Shown: positions 42,601 through 50,681 of the stretch, piece by piece
Numbering within the stretch: position 1 is the stretch's first letter
How the letters are laid out: every line of letters starts with the position of its first letter
Assembly (NCBI GenBank): GCA_019638385.1
Contig: JAHBTW010000002.1
Span: 310,001 to 374,000 of the forward strand
DNA from: Saprospiraceae bacterium
GTDB taxonomy: Bacteria > Bacteroidota > Bacteroidia > Chitinophagales > Saprospiraceae
DNA length: 64,000 nt
Direction of reading: 5' to 3'
Translations under genes and position numbers: made by a program
The notes under the pieces: model-generated
What the model was told of the DNA's origin: nothing
The model's input: the letters and a program-made list of their open reading frames with translations, nothing else
Databases searched by the model: none

Positions 42601-45438
42601 GGACCCGCTGATGATCCACCTGGGGTTAACAGCGTCCTTGTAATCCGGTTGGATGTCGCCGTTAAAACTAATCGTACCGCAGCCCGCTCCTAAAAATGCA
42701 TTTATTACGCTTACCGTAATGGGCGATTCGGAGGGAAGCTCGCATTCGCAGGGACAGGAGTAGTCCACCTCGAAAAGCTCCGAAATATTGCTGCAAATCC
42801 CGTAGTCCACTTTCACATGATATGTGCCGGTAGCGGTGATGGTAAGCGTGTTGCCGCTTCCTCCTGTCACAACCGACCCGTTGCGGTACCAGGTGTAAGT
42901 GTAAGGGCCGTTCGGCACGGCCTGAAGTACCCGCGTAAAGGGAGTATCTTCGGGACAGGGAAGCGGCTCTATGGGGCTGATGGCAGGCTTGGGATTGGGC
43001 AGGACGTTGATGGATACAACGGCTGAATACTGGCCGGGACAGCCGGAAGGCGCAATCGCGTCTAAGCGCACCAAGTGCTGACCGGGAACCTGGAAGCTGA
43101 TATTTGCCTGGGGCGCCCCGCCTAAATCCGGCTGCAATACCCCGTTCACATACCAGTTGTAGCTGGATGCCGGGCCGGCATTGCTGGTAAAAAGCGCTGC
43201 CGAACCGGCACAAACTTCAGCAGGACCGCTCAGTGTCAGATTATACGCAGACAAAGTGACCTGGAGAGCGGCTGTAACGCTTGTGCCGCATACCACTGCC
43301 GAAAGCTCTACATCTGCCGTAGCCGGCGTGCCCGTGTAGTACCAGCGAATAACCGCTACCGGTGTGCCCTGGCCCTCGATAATAGTGCCCAGTGCGGGGT
43401 TTATGCTCCAAAAGTAGCTGTCGGCCCCGGTAAATGACGCGGAATAGATGGCCGTGCCGTCAAAGCAGGGCGTATTATCGCCCAAAACCTCGATGCTTTG
43501 AGGCGACACCACCGCAATACCCGCTTCAACGGGTAGCGAACTGCACTCCGGGCTGCCGGGTACGATTTTGCGCACCGACAGCTTATACGGGCCGCCGCTT
43601 GCAGGATTCCAGGTGACAATGGTTGAAAGTCCCAGGGCGGTGGCAGTGACACTCCCCTGCTGTATGGTCCACTCCGCAGTAACCCCCGCCTCAAAGGGGC
43701 TTACCCGGTACAGGTATGCCGTATTGGGGCATACGGTCAGCGGCCCTTCTATCATTTCATAGGGCGACACGGCAACCACCCGCAGCGTCCGAAAAAGTTC
43801 ACACGAAGCTCCTCCTGCCTCCGGCACGGCCGCTATCCCGTACTCGCCCGGAGGCAGGTTCGCAGGGGTGGTGAAGGTATTCCCTCCATTGAGATGTTCA
43901 ACAATGATTTGATTACCCGCCAGTATTTGCCAGTCAATCGCTACTCCGGATAAGGAAGGAACCTGGAATTCAGCCTGGGACCCTTCGCAAATGCTTCCGG
44001 GGCCTTCTATGCTGAAATTAAACACACTGACCGCCTTCTCCTCCGTAAATGCGCAGCCGGCAATGGGGTGGCTGACGTTCACTTTTATCAGTATTTCCCC
44101 GCTGAACTGGCTGCCGAAATTCAGGGTGTACCGGTTCGTATTAGCCCCGCCCTCTGTTATGGAGCCGGCATTATAGGTACTCAATACGGAGTGCGACCAG
44201 TCATAAACCGCGCCCGGCCAAAGCGGAAGCTGGTATATGCCGAAGGAGCCGCACACGGCATCCCTGCCGGAAATCTCTGACGTGGTTGGAAATATCGGAA
44301 CGCTGACCACACTGGGCAAGGCGCAGAAATTGCCGGAGCATCCCGCCGGCAGCAGCATCACATATCCGGTAGCGAAAGTTCCGCCGGGACTTGTCCACAA
44401 TACTTCTATTGAGTTGCCCTGTTGATGGACTATCGTGCCTTCATTGCTCACAACCCATTGGTAAGTGCTGCAATCCGCATTGGCCGTATATACCGCCGTT
44501 TCCCCCGAGCAAACTACCGAAGGACAATGAATTTCCACAGGTTCATCGGCGTTTACCGAAACGTTGAGCGTATATACGGGCAATGCACAGTCCTCGTTTA
44601 AACCGGGCAGGCTGTAGCTCAACGATACGGTATAATTGCCGGGATCGCGGAAAGTGTATGTCAAATCCTGCGTATTGTAAAAGCTCAGGTCTTGCCCGTT
44701 TCCGCTCACCGTCCATTGCCAAAGCACGAATTGTCCTTCCGAAGAAGACCCCAGGTCGCTTGTGTTTCCAAAAAACACTTCCTGGCCCCTGCACACCTCG
44801 ATAAGGCCCGAATTAACGACAAACCCGGCGGGAACAAAAGACGGAGGCGCCAATTCGACGACGTTCACCTCGGTGGCGGCAGTGAATACGCAACCGAATA
44901 TATCAACGGCCGTTACCCTGATTGTTACCGTGCCCGGTTCGTGGAATACCACTTTAAGCATATTGGCCAATACCTCGGCTGTGGCCGCAGCGCCGCTGAC
45001 CTCCCAGTCAAAAGTTTGAAACTGCTGCCCTGTTTGCGCATGGAATGTATAGCTGCTGCCCACACAATGATGTCCCGGCGCTTTTGGGATGGAAAGCGGA
45101 GGTATTCTGGGGTCTCCGCAGACGACAACCTCCAGCATGCACATGGATACAATGGCGCCGGTAGAAGACAGCACGGTAGCCTTTACAAAAGCGTTCGGGT
45201 TGCCGCCTGCCCACAACACGACCGCCTGTTCCGGGCTTTGATACTGGATGCTGCCGCCCTGCGCCTGCCAGGCCACCGTTTGTCCCGACCCCGGGGTGTA
45301 CTCTAAGGTGTAGGTTGCCGCGCTGTTGGGGCAATTTAAATTGCTCCCGCTGATAAAACAGTTGCCCTGAGAAAAAACCTCAGAACAAATCGCTGTACAG
45401 ATCGCTGCCATGTACAGCAAAACAAATTTGCCTCGCAT
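39655..45438 (-). CDS. Giant secreted PKD/Ig-like protein with T9SS type A sorting domain (1927 aa)
   Basis: Signal peptide MRGKFVLLYMAAICTAICSE...SQ, then a long chain of PKD-like and Ig-like beta domains of roughly 80-95 residues with conserved Trp and Cys (for example YTLEYTPGSGQTVAWQAQGG, ADSYFWSINPALGTIIEGQG, SYNWYVNGVLQPDLGG). One is a classical PKD, EYEWDFGDGTYSRLANP, near nt 42080. A cysteine-rich region around CCEDIPDVTGTKNLNC follows. The C-terminal 85 residues (LFPNPATHTVTLSYG...WPAGVYLVSLEANGQ...LVVVGR) are a T9SS CTD. No enzymatic motif was seen; probably an adhesin. The ATG at 45438 is clear. Divergent from the 1636-aa gene across 235 bases. Confidence 0.92.
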   Translation of the reverse strand: MRGKFVLLYMAAICTAICSEVFSQGNCFISGSNLNCPNSAATYTLEYTPGSGQTVAWQAQGGSIQYQSPEQAVVLWAGGNPNAFVKATVLSSTGAIVSMCMLEVVVCGDPRIPPLSIPKAPGHHCVGSSYTFHAQTGQQFQTFDWEVSGAAATAEVLANMLKVVFHEPGTVTIRVTAVDIFGCVFTAATEVNVVELAPPSFVPAGFVVNSGLIEVCRGQEVFFGNTSDLGSSSEGQFVLWQWTVSGNGQDLSFYNTQDLTYTFRDPGNYTVSLSYSLPGLNEDCALPVYTLNVSVNADEPVEIHCPSVVCSGETAVYTANADCSTYQWVVSNEGTIVHQQGNSIEVLWTSPGGTFATGYVMLLPAGCSGNFCALPSVVSVPIFPTTSEISGRDAVCGSFGIYQLPLWPGAVYDWSHSVLSTYNAGSITEGGANTNRYTLNFGSQFSGEILIKVNVSHPIAGCAFTEEKAVSVFNFSIEGPGSICEGSQAEFQVPSLSGVAIDWQILAGNQIIVEHLNGGNTFTTPANLPPGEYGIAAVPEAGGASCELFRTLRVVAVSPYEMIEGPLTVCPNTAYLYRVSPFEAGVTAEWTIQQGSVTATALGLSTIVTWNPASGGPYKLSVRKIVPGSPECSSLPVEAGIAVVSPQSIEVLGDNTPCFDGTAIYSASFTGADSYFWSINPALGTIIEGQGTPVAVIRWYYTGTPATADVELSAVVCGTSVTAALQVTLSAYNLTLSGPAEVCAGSAALFTSNAGPASSYNWYVNGVLQPDLGGAPQANISFQVPGQHLVRLDAIAPSGCPGQYSAVVSINVLPNPKPAISPIEPLPCPEDTPFTRVLQAVPNGPYTYTWYRNGSVVTGGSGNTLTITATGTYHVKVDYGICSNISELFEVDYSCPCECELPSESPITVSVINAFLGAGCGTISFNGDIQPDYKDAVNPRWIISGSTGANVVIPISEELDLTQENIPAPGIGPIRIDLAAGEICGAGPEFCDESSSAFVTIPFSTDFAWAFECGASTDDFTVSLQDGSLYYEAPAQVSKVWRINGVFHSNGPNASVTVSPGAVFQVCLALESTVYGYSCEECKTLVAPEAPVADFVVDQDVMCEGEMVHFNPVLPGGHIIEYEWDFGDGTYSRLANPVKVYASGGTYEVSLRIVTSYGCERTFSRTLAVENNNLSGQIQTALMDCGASATLSFIPGQGSSSPVSYQWEPGGHSTATLSTMYSGIYRLTVTDASGCSYQPMPEQVLLVEPFPFGILGDTEDCNVVTLTIPAVSPGYTYNWSITNTGTSATHDVVNAHFVTITVPGKYIVTATAILGGQACISMELAAEVFGNPAPPVITQEVISCNPYVVLLAQNQYPEVAWTNTLWGGIPVFAPSITATEAGNQYTASYTDANGCSSSAGVTLGGIINFASFLSGCYHFCLFELTGQQLTLNGIPGFFDTWEWRRYEPGTSNYTLLTQGTGSITPLTLIPAYAGEIVLYVVSGSCSEESEPFCLEIRNDCCEDIPDVTGTKNLNCLVSDGFDEYVYWIYGTFMIPPGYTLCEGQSARPQTEIGYVNYQTFHVNPGQSRMYKYAGWFHIPAADYKTFMEEGTHFILDICAGRLVCPKKFYINPVMYMFTSNCAGAYPKVLYNPNTEVRTLEYCFAMSFVSGDECDITSYTISVYDITGGGNQLLNQTVYPYTPPLDIYRCIFVTLPASTNLLRIEMTTNCGRWCATYVEVKAIGGGQNLFGFSESCLSTQGDEATYQLAFEVAPDLEIGSYELSTPSGSIELEKSGRILYGNYVTSYPGSKFEGVLNVVNVPEEGDVAVSYEEIYNKELGNCQSLLMQNNSQQEHQHLFGTYLALFPNPATHTVTLSYGIAPSDTALNTYHMVARNTLGLTILNRPVQSSDSGNDIIDCSNWPAGVYLVSLEANGQRMVTQRLVVVGR

Positions 45439-45673
45439 GGTAAGCGGTTTTGGTTATGAAAATATTGAGTTGCGTTTTTTCAGGACGTTAATAAATCGAA
45501 TTGTTTCTGAAAAGAAGGAAAAAGTTTTTGAGTTTGCGCCTGCAATTATATGTCAAAAAAGCGACTGCATGCGCAAAAAGGCAAGAAATTTTTTATGCGG
45601 TCTTTTGGCTCCTTTTTACCCCCTTTCCCTTCGAAAACCCCTATCTTTCGGTTTCCAAAAAACCGCGCTTAAC

Positions 45674-48600
45674 ATGCGTTATCTTTTCCTGCTTTTGTTT
45701 TGTGCCGGACTTTGGGGCGGGCCGTCCCTTTGCGCGCAGCGCGCTTTGCGCTGCGGCAGCGAAGCCCTGCTCGATCGCTGCGCCGCATCAGGGCCTTGTT
45801 CCGCTGCGCGGGAAGCCGCCGAGCGGGACTACCGCGACTTGGTGAGCAGCGCAGCCAAATCGCTCAATGTACTCGAAGTTCCCGTGGTTTTTCACTTAGT
45901 CTATGCACCTGGCATCGGGCCGGGCAGCCCCGGGTACCTCAACGATGCCGATGTACTCGAAGGCCTTGCCGCCGTCAATGCCGTGCTGGCCGGCGCGCTG
46001 CCATGCCATGCGCCTCCCGGCACGCCGCCCGGCGCTCCCGCCGGCATTGAGCTGTGCCTGGCGCGCCGCGACATCCGCGGACATCCCTCACCCGCCGTGC
46101 TGCGCTACGCCTCCGACCTTGCCCTTTTTGACCTCTGTACCCAGGACGCCCAGCTCAAAGCCCTCCGACGCACGGCAGACTTCGACCCCTATCCCGATAC
46201 CGACTACCTGAACATTTATCTCGTTGCTGAAATCTGCGCCTCCTGCCTGCCCTACGATTGCGCGGTGGCCGGCGTGTCCGCTTATCCCTTTGCCCACGGC
46301 GGCCCCGCCGACGGCATCGTTCTGGAAAGCCGGCACTGGAATCCCGCCGATTGCGCCGACCGCGCCACCCCCGTCCACGAATTAGGCCACTACTTCAACC
46401 TCCTGCACACCTTCGAGGGAGGATGCCTCAACGACGACTGCATGACGCAGGGCGACCGCGTGTGCGATACCCCCCCCGACAACAATGCCGATGCATGGCC
46501 CCACAACCCCTGCCTCGCAGGGCAAACCAACAACTCCTGCACTACCGACGTCAACCCGGCCGACCTCAACAACCCCTTCAGCCAGGACCAGCCTGACCCC
46601 GACGACAATTTCATGGATTACGCTCCCAACGGCTGCGCGCTGCGATTCACACCGGGACAGGCGCTGCGCATGAGGGCCACACTGCTCGGACCCCGCGCTT
46701 CGCTCCTCGACAGCAGGGGCTGCGAACCGCCATGCCCCCAGCCGCTGAGCTTAGACTTTCTCATTCCCGATTCCCTCTTTGCCGGAGAGGAGGCTTTTTT
46801 TGAAAACCTCAGCCCGGATTCCGCAACCTTTACCTGGACCCTCGGCGATACGGTGCTGACGGGCCGGCATCTGCACTTCGCCTTCCCCGCCTCGGGGGCC
46901 TGGCAGATCAGCCTACAGGCCAGCAACGGCCTGCCCGTCTGCGCTGCCGAAATACGCCGCACGGTGCAGGTACGCTGCCGGGCCGGGGCCCTCATCGAAC
47001 CGGATGCTGGCTATTACGAGCCGGGCCAGGGCGCGGTGCTGGTCAACGCAGCGCCGGGACAGCCCGGCGTGAGCTTCAGTTGGCTGTACAACGGGCTGCC
47101 TGCGGGCAGCGGAGACACCCTGCTGCTGGACAGCCTGCCGGAGGGCAACCACAGCGCAGTGCTGCTGGCCTGCAATACCTGGTGCTGCTCGCGCTCCGCG
47201 CCCGCCCTGCTGCGGGCCGGGGTATGCGAAAGCCCCAGGGTGTATGAAAACTGGATATTTGGCCAGGATTCCGCCTGGCTCAGCTTTGCCGGAGGATATC
47301 CGCAGACTATGCCGCAGCTCTCGCAACTGCTGTCGCCGGAATGTTCGGCAGTGGTATCCGATACGGCGGGTAACCTGCTGTTTTACACCAACGGCTCCCG
47401 GGTACTCAATGCCCAGCACCAGTACATGGAGGGCGGGCCGTTTATCATGGGGAATGCTTCCTCCACCCAGTGCTTGGCCCTGCGGCAACCGGGCAGCGAC
47501 GACCGATACTACTTGTTTTACCCGCAGGCGGCAAGCAGCTTTTCGATGGAGTGGGACACAACGGCCCGGCTGCACTATGCGCACATAGACATGAGCGCCA
47601 ACGGGGGCCTGGGGCGCATCGTCGCCAAAGACCTGCTGATGTTGCAACCCACTACCGAAAAGGTAAGCGCCGCCCGGCATTGCAACGGGGTGGACTGGTG
47701 GGTGCTGGGGCATGAAGCCGGCTCCAACCGCTTTTTCGCCTGGCTGTTTGACAGCCAGGGGTTGCACCCCCCCGTCATCAGCAGCGTCGGAAGGCCGAAC
47801 TCAGGGTTTTACCTCTCAAAAGCGGGCTACCTCAAAGTCTCCCACGACCTGAGCCGGGTTGCCATGACAACTGCACACGACCATACCACTTCCACCACCT
47901 TTAACGGCTTTGTGGAACTGTTCGATTTTGACAACGCCACCGGTGTGCTGAGCAATCCCCTCCTGCTCATGGACAGCCTGAGAAACCCCTACGGCCTGGA
48001 GTTTTCTCCCGATAACTCCAAACTATACCAACTGGATAATGCACCCGGCGTCTTGTACCAGTACGACCTGTCACTTGCAGACCCGGACAGCATCCGCGCT
48101 TCCCGTACCGCCGTTTTTACTTTTCCGCCCCAGTTCGGTAACGGCGGAGCGCTGCAAATCGGCCCCGACAACCTCATTTATGCCAGTATCTCCAGCCGCA
48201 CCCGCCTCGGCGTCATACGCAACCCCAACCTCAAAGGCGCGGAATGCGACTTTGTGTTCGAAGGCCCCGACCTCGGCGGGCGACGCGCATTCCTCGGCTT
48301 GGTCAACACCCCGGCCGATGCCTTCCGGCCCGACAAACCCCACCTCGCCGGCCCCCGGCGCATTGATGCCTGCGCCGACCCGGCCCCCCGTCTTTTCCGG
48401 GTACAATCCAACTGCCGAAGCCAGGAATACGCCTGGGAGCTGCGCGGCAAAAGCCGCATTCTCTTCTCTGAGGGAGACTCCGTATGGGTCGAACCCGGTA
48501 CGGAAGGCAGCGATACACTCATCCTTCACAAATTTACAGCTTGCAGAACCGCTTCCGATACCTTAGTCTTCCAGGTAAGCGACTGCCCCCCCGTTTGTCA

Positions 48601-50584
48601 TTGGGAGTTTCAGTGGATCGAGGCCGATACGGTCGTCTGCGGGGGTCAACCCGCTTATGCCCGGTTTAGCTCCAACGCAGACTCCGTACTCCTGCGCCAT
48701 GCCGCAGGACCACTCATCGGGCCGGTCGCCGCAGGCGCTTTTAGCTTCCCTCTTTCCTCTCAGGACGCCTGCTATGACCTGCACCTGTTCCGGGGAGCGC
48801 GCTGCGATACCCTCATCCGCGTTTGCGTGCAGGTCAATCCTGCACAAACTTTTCAATGGCTGCACCGGGACACGGCGGTGTGCGTGGGAAACACGGCCAT
48901 GATTGACTTCGTTTCGGATGCCGAAACCGTGGAACTGTTCAATGTGCAGCACCCCGGTCTGCGGCAGATGCCGGTATTGCCCCTGCTCCTGGGCCCGGTG
49001 TATGCCGACAGTTGCTACGCCCTGCGCCTGCGCAGCGAAAGCGCCGGCTGTGATACGCTGATTTACTTTTGTATTGCCCTGCGGGACGGGGCACTGCCCG
49101 ATACGATCCACATACCGGTTTGCAGCCCGGCGCTGGAGGAGACCCTTGTGGAGGCTTTCACCGATATGCACGGCTGCGACAGCACCGTCGTCAGGGAGTA
49201 TCGTTTTGACCCGGCTTTGTCGGATACCGTGCAGGTCAATGCTCAGACCTGCGACCCCGCCTCAGCGGGGGTGCAGGCATTCAGCTATGTCAACATGCAC
49301 GGCTGCGACAGCACCGTCATCGTTACCACTGTGCTGCTGCCCTCAGATACGGTGCAGTTCAGCGCCCAGACCTGCGACCCCGCCTCAGCGGGGGTGCAGG
49401 TGTTCAGTTACGCCAACATGCACGGCTGCGACAGCACCGTCATTGTCAGCACCGCGCTGTTGCCCTCGGATACCGTGCAGGTCAGCGCCCAGACCTGCGA
49501 TCCGGCGCTGGCCGGGGTACAGACATTCAGCTATGCCAACATACACGGCTGCGACAGCACCGTCATCGTTACCACCGCGCTGCTGCCTTCGGATACCGTG
49601 CAGGTCAATGCCCAGACCTGCGATCCGGCGCTGGCCGGGGTGCAGGCATTCAGTTACGCCAACATGCACGGCTGCGACAGCACCGTCATTGTCAGCACCG
49701 CGCTGCTGCCTTCGGATACCGTGCAGGTCAGCGCCCAGACCTGCGATCCGGCGCTGGCCGGGGTGCAGGCATTCAGTTACGCCAACATGCACGGCTGCGA
49801 CAGCACCGTCATTGTCAGCACCGCGCTGCTGCCTTCGGATACCGTGCAGGTCAATGCCCAGACCTGCGATCCGGCGCTGGCCGGGGTGCAGACATTCAAC
49901 TATACCAACATACACGGCTGCGACAGCACCGTCATTGTCAGCACCGTGCTGCTGCCTTCGGATACCGTGCAGGTCAGCGCCCAGACCTGCGATCCGGCGC
50001 TGGCCGGGGTGCAGGCATTCAGTTACGCCAACATGCACGGCTGCGACAGCACCGTCATCGTTACCACCGCCCTGCTGCCTGATTTTTCCCTCATTGTAGC
50101 CGTTACCCAGGATACCGTCATCGCGTCGGGTAACCCCGTGCTGCTAAATGTTCTCGCTGCGCGACCCGCTCAGGTACTCTGGATGCCGGAAAATACCTTA
50201 GACTGCGCCTACTGTCCGGGCACCATTGCATGGCCCGCAACTACAACCCACTACACAGTGAGTGTACAGGACAGCCTAGGATGTACGGAAATTGCCGGGG
50301 TATGGGTTACGGTGCGCCCACAGCGCACTCTATATGCACCCAATGCATTCAGTCCCAATGGCGACGGAATTAATGATATGTTTACGGTATATGGCGCAGC
50401 CGGCGCTTTCGAGCTGCGCCGCCTGTTGATTTTCAATCGCTGGGGCAGCTTAGTCTTTGAAAGCGCCGGCGCTGCATGGACGGGGGATTCCGCGCCCGCA
50501 GGCGTTTATGTTTATCAGGCACTTGTGCTGTGGCCCGATGGCAAAGAGGAGTGGATCGCCGGTGAGCTGATGTTGATGCGGTGA
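45674..50584 (+). CDS. Secreted M43-type metalloprotease / propeller / repeat protein with T9SS type B sorting domain
   Basis: 1636 residues from the ATG at 45674 (signal peptide MRYLFLLLFCAGLWGGPSLC). M43 (pappalysin-like) zinc protease domain about 50-350: VPVVFHLVYAPG, zinc motif HELGHYFNLLH (His235, Glu236, His239, His245), GDRVCDTPPDNN, and Met-turn region DDNFMDYAPNGCALRFTP. A PKD/Ig-like domain (about 357-440) is followed by a beta-propeller-like region (about 520-900; VVSDTAGNLLFYTNG, LEFSPDNSKLYQLDN). Then Cys-paired beta domains, seven 41-residue repeats (1183-1469) and a gliding-motility-associated CTD starting YAPNAFSPNGDGINDMF (about 1552), which is a type B signal. Longer starts would overlap the divergent gene and are rejected. 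Codon use looks richer in G/C at third positions than in neighbouring genes. Confidence 0.92.
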   Translation: MRYLFLLLFCAGLWGGPSLCAQRALRCGSEALLDRCAASGPCSAAREAAERDYRDLVSSAAKSLNVLEVPVVFHLVYAPGIGPGSPGYLNDADVLEGLAAVNAVLAGALPCHAPPGTPPGAPAGIELCLARRDIRGHPSPAVLRYASDLALFDLCTQDAQLKALRRTADFDPYPDTDYLNIYLVAEICASCLPYDCAVAGVSAYPFAHGGPADGIVLESRHWNPADCADRATPVHELGHYFNLLHTFEGGCLNDDCMTQGDRVCDTPPDNNADAWPHNPCLAGQTNNSCTTDVNPADLNNPFSQDQPDPDDNFMDYAPNGCALRFTPGQALRMRATLLGPRASLLDSRGCEPPCPQPLSLDFLIPDSLFAGEEAFFENLSPDSATFTWTLGDTVLTGRHLHFAFPASGAWQISLQASNGLPVCAAEIRRTVQVRCRAGALIEPDAGYYEPGQGAVLVNAAPGQPGVSFSWLYNGLPAGSGDTLLLDSLPEGNHSAVLLACNTWCCSRSAPALLRAGVCESPRVYENWIFGQDSAWLSFAGGYPQTMPQLSQLLSPECSAVVSDTAGNLLFYTNGSRVLNAQHQYMEGGPFIMGNASSTQCLALRQPGSDDRYYLFYPQAASSFSMEWDTTARLHYAHIDMSANGGLGRIVAKDLLMLQPTTEKVSAARHCNGVDWWVLGHEAGSNRFFAWLFDSQGLHPPVISSVGRPNSGFYLSKAGYLKVSHDLSRVAMTTAHDHTTSTTFNGFVELFDFDNATGVLSNPLLLMDSLRNPYGLEFSPDNSKLYQLDNAPGVLYQYDLSLADPDSIRASRTAVFTFPPQFGNGGALQIGPDNLIYASISSRTRLGVIRNPNLKGAECDFVFEGPDLGGRRAFLGLVNTPADAFRPDKPHLAGPRRIDACADPAPRLFRVQSNCRSQEYAWELRGKSRILFSEGDSVWVEPGTEGSDTLILHKFTACRTASDTLVFQVSDCPPVCHWEFQWIEADTVVCGGQPAYARFSSNADSVLLRHAAGPLIGPVAAGAFSFPLSSQDACYDLHLFRGARCDTLIRVCVQVNPAQTFQWLHRDTAVCVGNTAMIDFVSDAETVELFNVQHPGLRQMPVLPLLLGPVYADSCYALRLRSESAGCDTLIYFCIALRDGALPDTIHIPVCSPALEETLVEAFTDMHGCDSTVVREYRFDPALSDTVQVNAQTCDPASAGVQAFSYVNMHGCDSTVIVTTVLLPSDTVQFSAQTCDPASAGVQVFSYANMHGCDSTVIVSTALLPSDTVQVSAQTCDPALAGVQTFSYANIHGCDSTVIVTTALLPSDTVQVNAQTCDPALAGVQAFSYANMHGCDSTVIVSTALLPSDTVQVSAQTCDPALAGVQAFSYANMHGCDSTVIVSTALLPSDTVQVNAQTCDPALAGVQTFNYTNIHGCDSTVIVSTVLLPSDTVQVSAQTCDPALAGVQAFSYANMHGCDSTVIVTTALLPDFSLIVAVTQDTVIASGNPVLLNVLAARPAQVLWMPENTLDCAYCPGTIAWPATTTHYTVSVQDSLGCTEIAGVWVTVRPQRTLYAPNAFSPNGDGINDMFTVYGAAGAFELRRLLIFNRWGSLVFESAGAAWTGDSAPAGVYVYQALVLWPDGKEEWIAGELMLMR
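49220..50080 (+). repeat. Seven tandem 123-bp repeats in the M43 protein gene
   Basis: Units start at 49220, 49343, 49466, 49589, 49712, 49835 and 49958, exactly 123 bases apart. Each encodes 41 residues of the pattern SDTVQVxAQTCDPALAGVQ...MHGCDSTVIVxTxLLP with two cysteines. An eighth, degenerate copy precedes them (PDTIHIPVCSPAL...MHGCDSTVV). The units differ at only a few bases, more alike toward the 3' end. Confidence 0.95.
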
Positions 50585-50592
50585 GGGATGCA

Positions 50593-50673
50593 GAGCTGAG
50601 TATGGATAGTCTGATGCAATCATCCTGTAAGGGATCAGCTATTTCATTATAGCAGATATCCATAGCTCAGCTC
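50593..50673. repeat. Inverted repeat in the convergent gap before ricT
   Basis: GAGCTGAG-TATGGATA (50593-50608) and TATCCATAGCTCAGCTC (50657-50673) are reverse complements with one bulged base, separated by 48 bases. It lies between two convergent stop codons and may act as a terminator or hairpin, although there is no T-run. Confidence 0.6.
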
Positions 50674-50681
50674 ACGTTAAA

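Noticed and set aside
45410-45673. An extended N-terminus for the M43 protein starting at 45410
   Set aside because: It would overlap the divergent 1927-aa gene and put 88 unconvincing residues before a clear signal peptide at 45674.
49074-50099. Long frames in other phases (341 and 217 codons) across the 123-bp repeats
   Set aside because: The repeat unit length is a multiple of three, so any frame open in one unit stays open in all. The proteins are low-complexity Arg/Pro/Thr or His/Gly strings.
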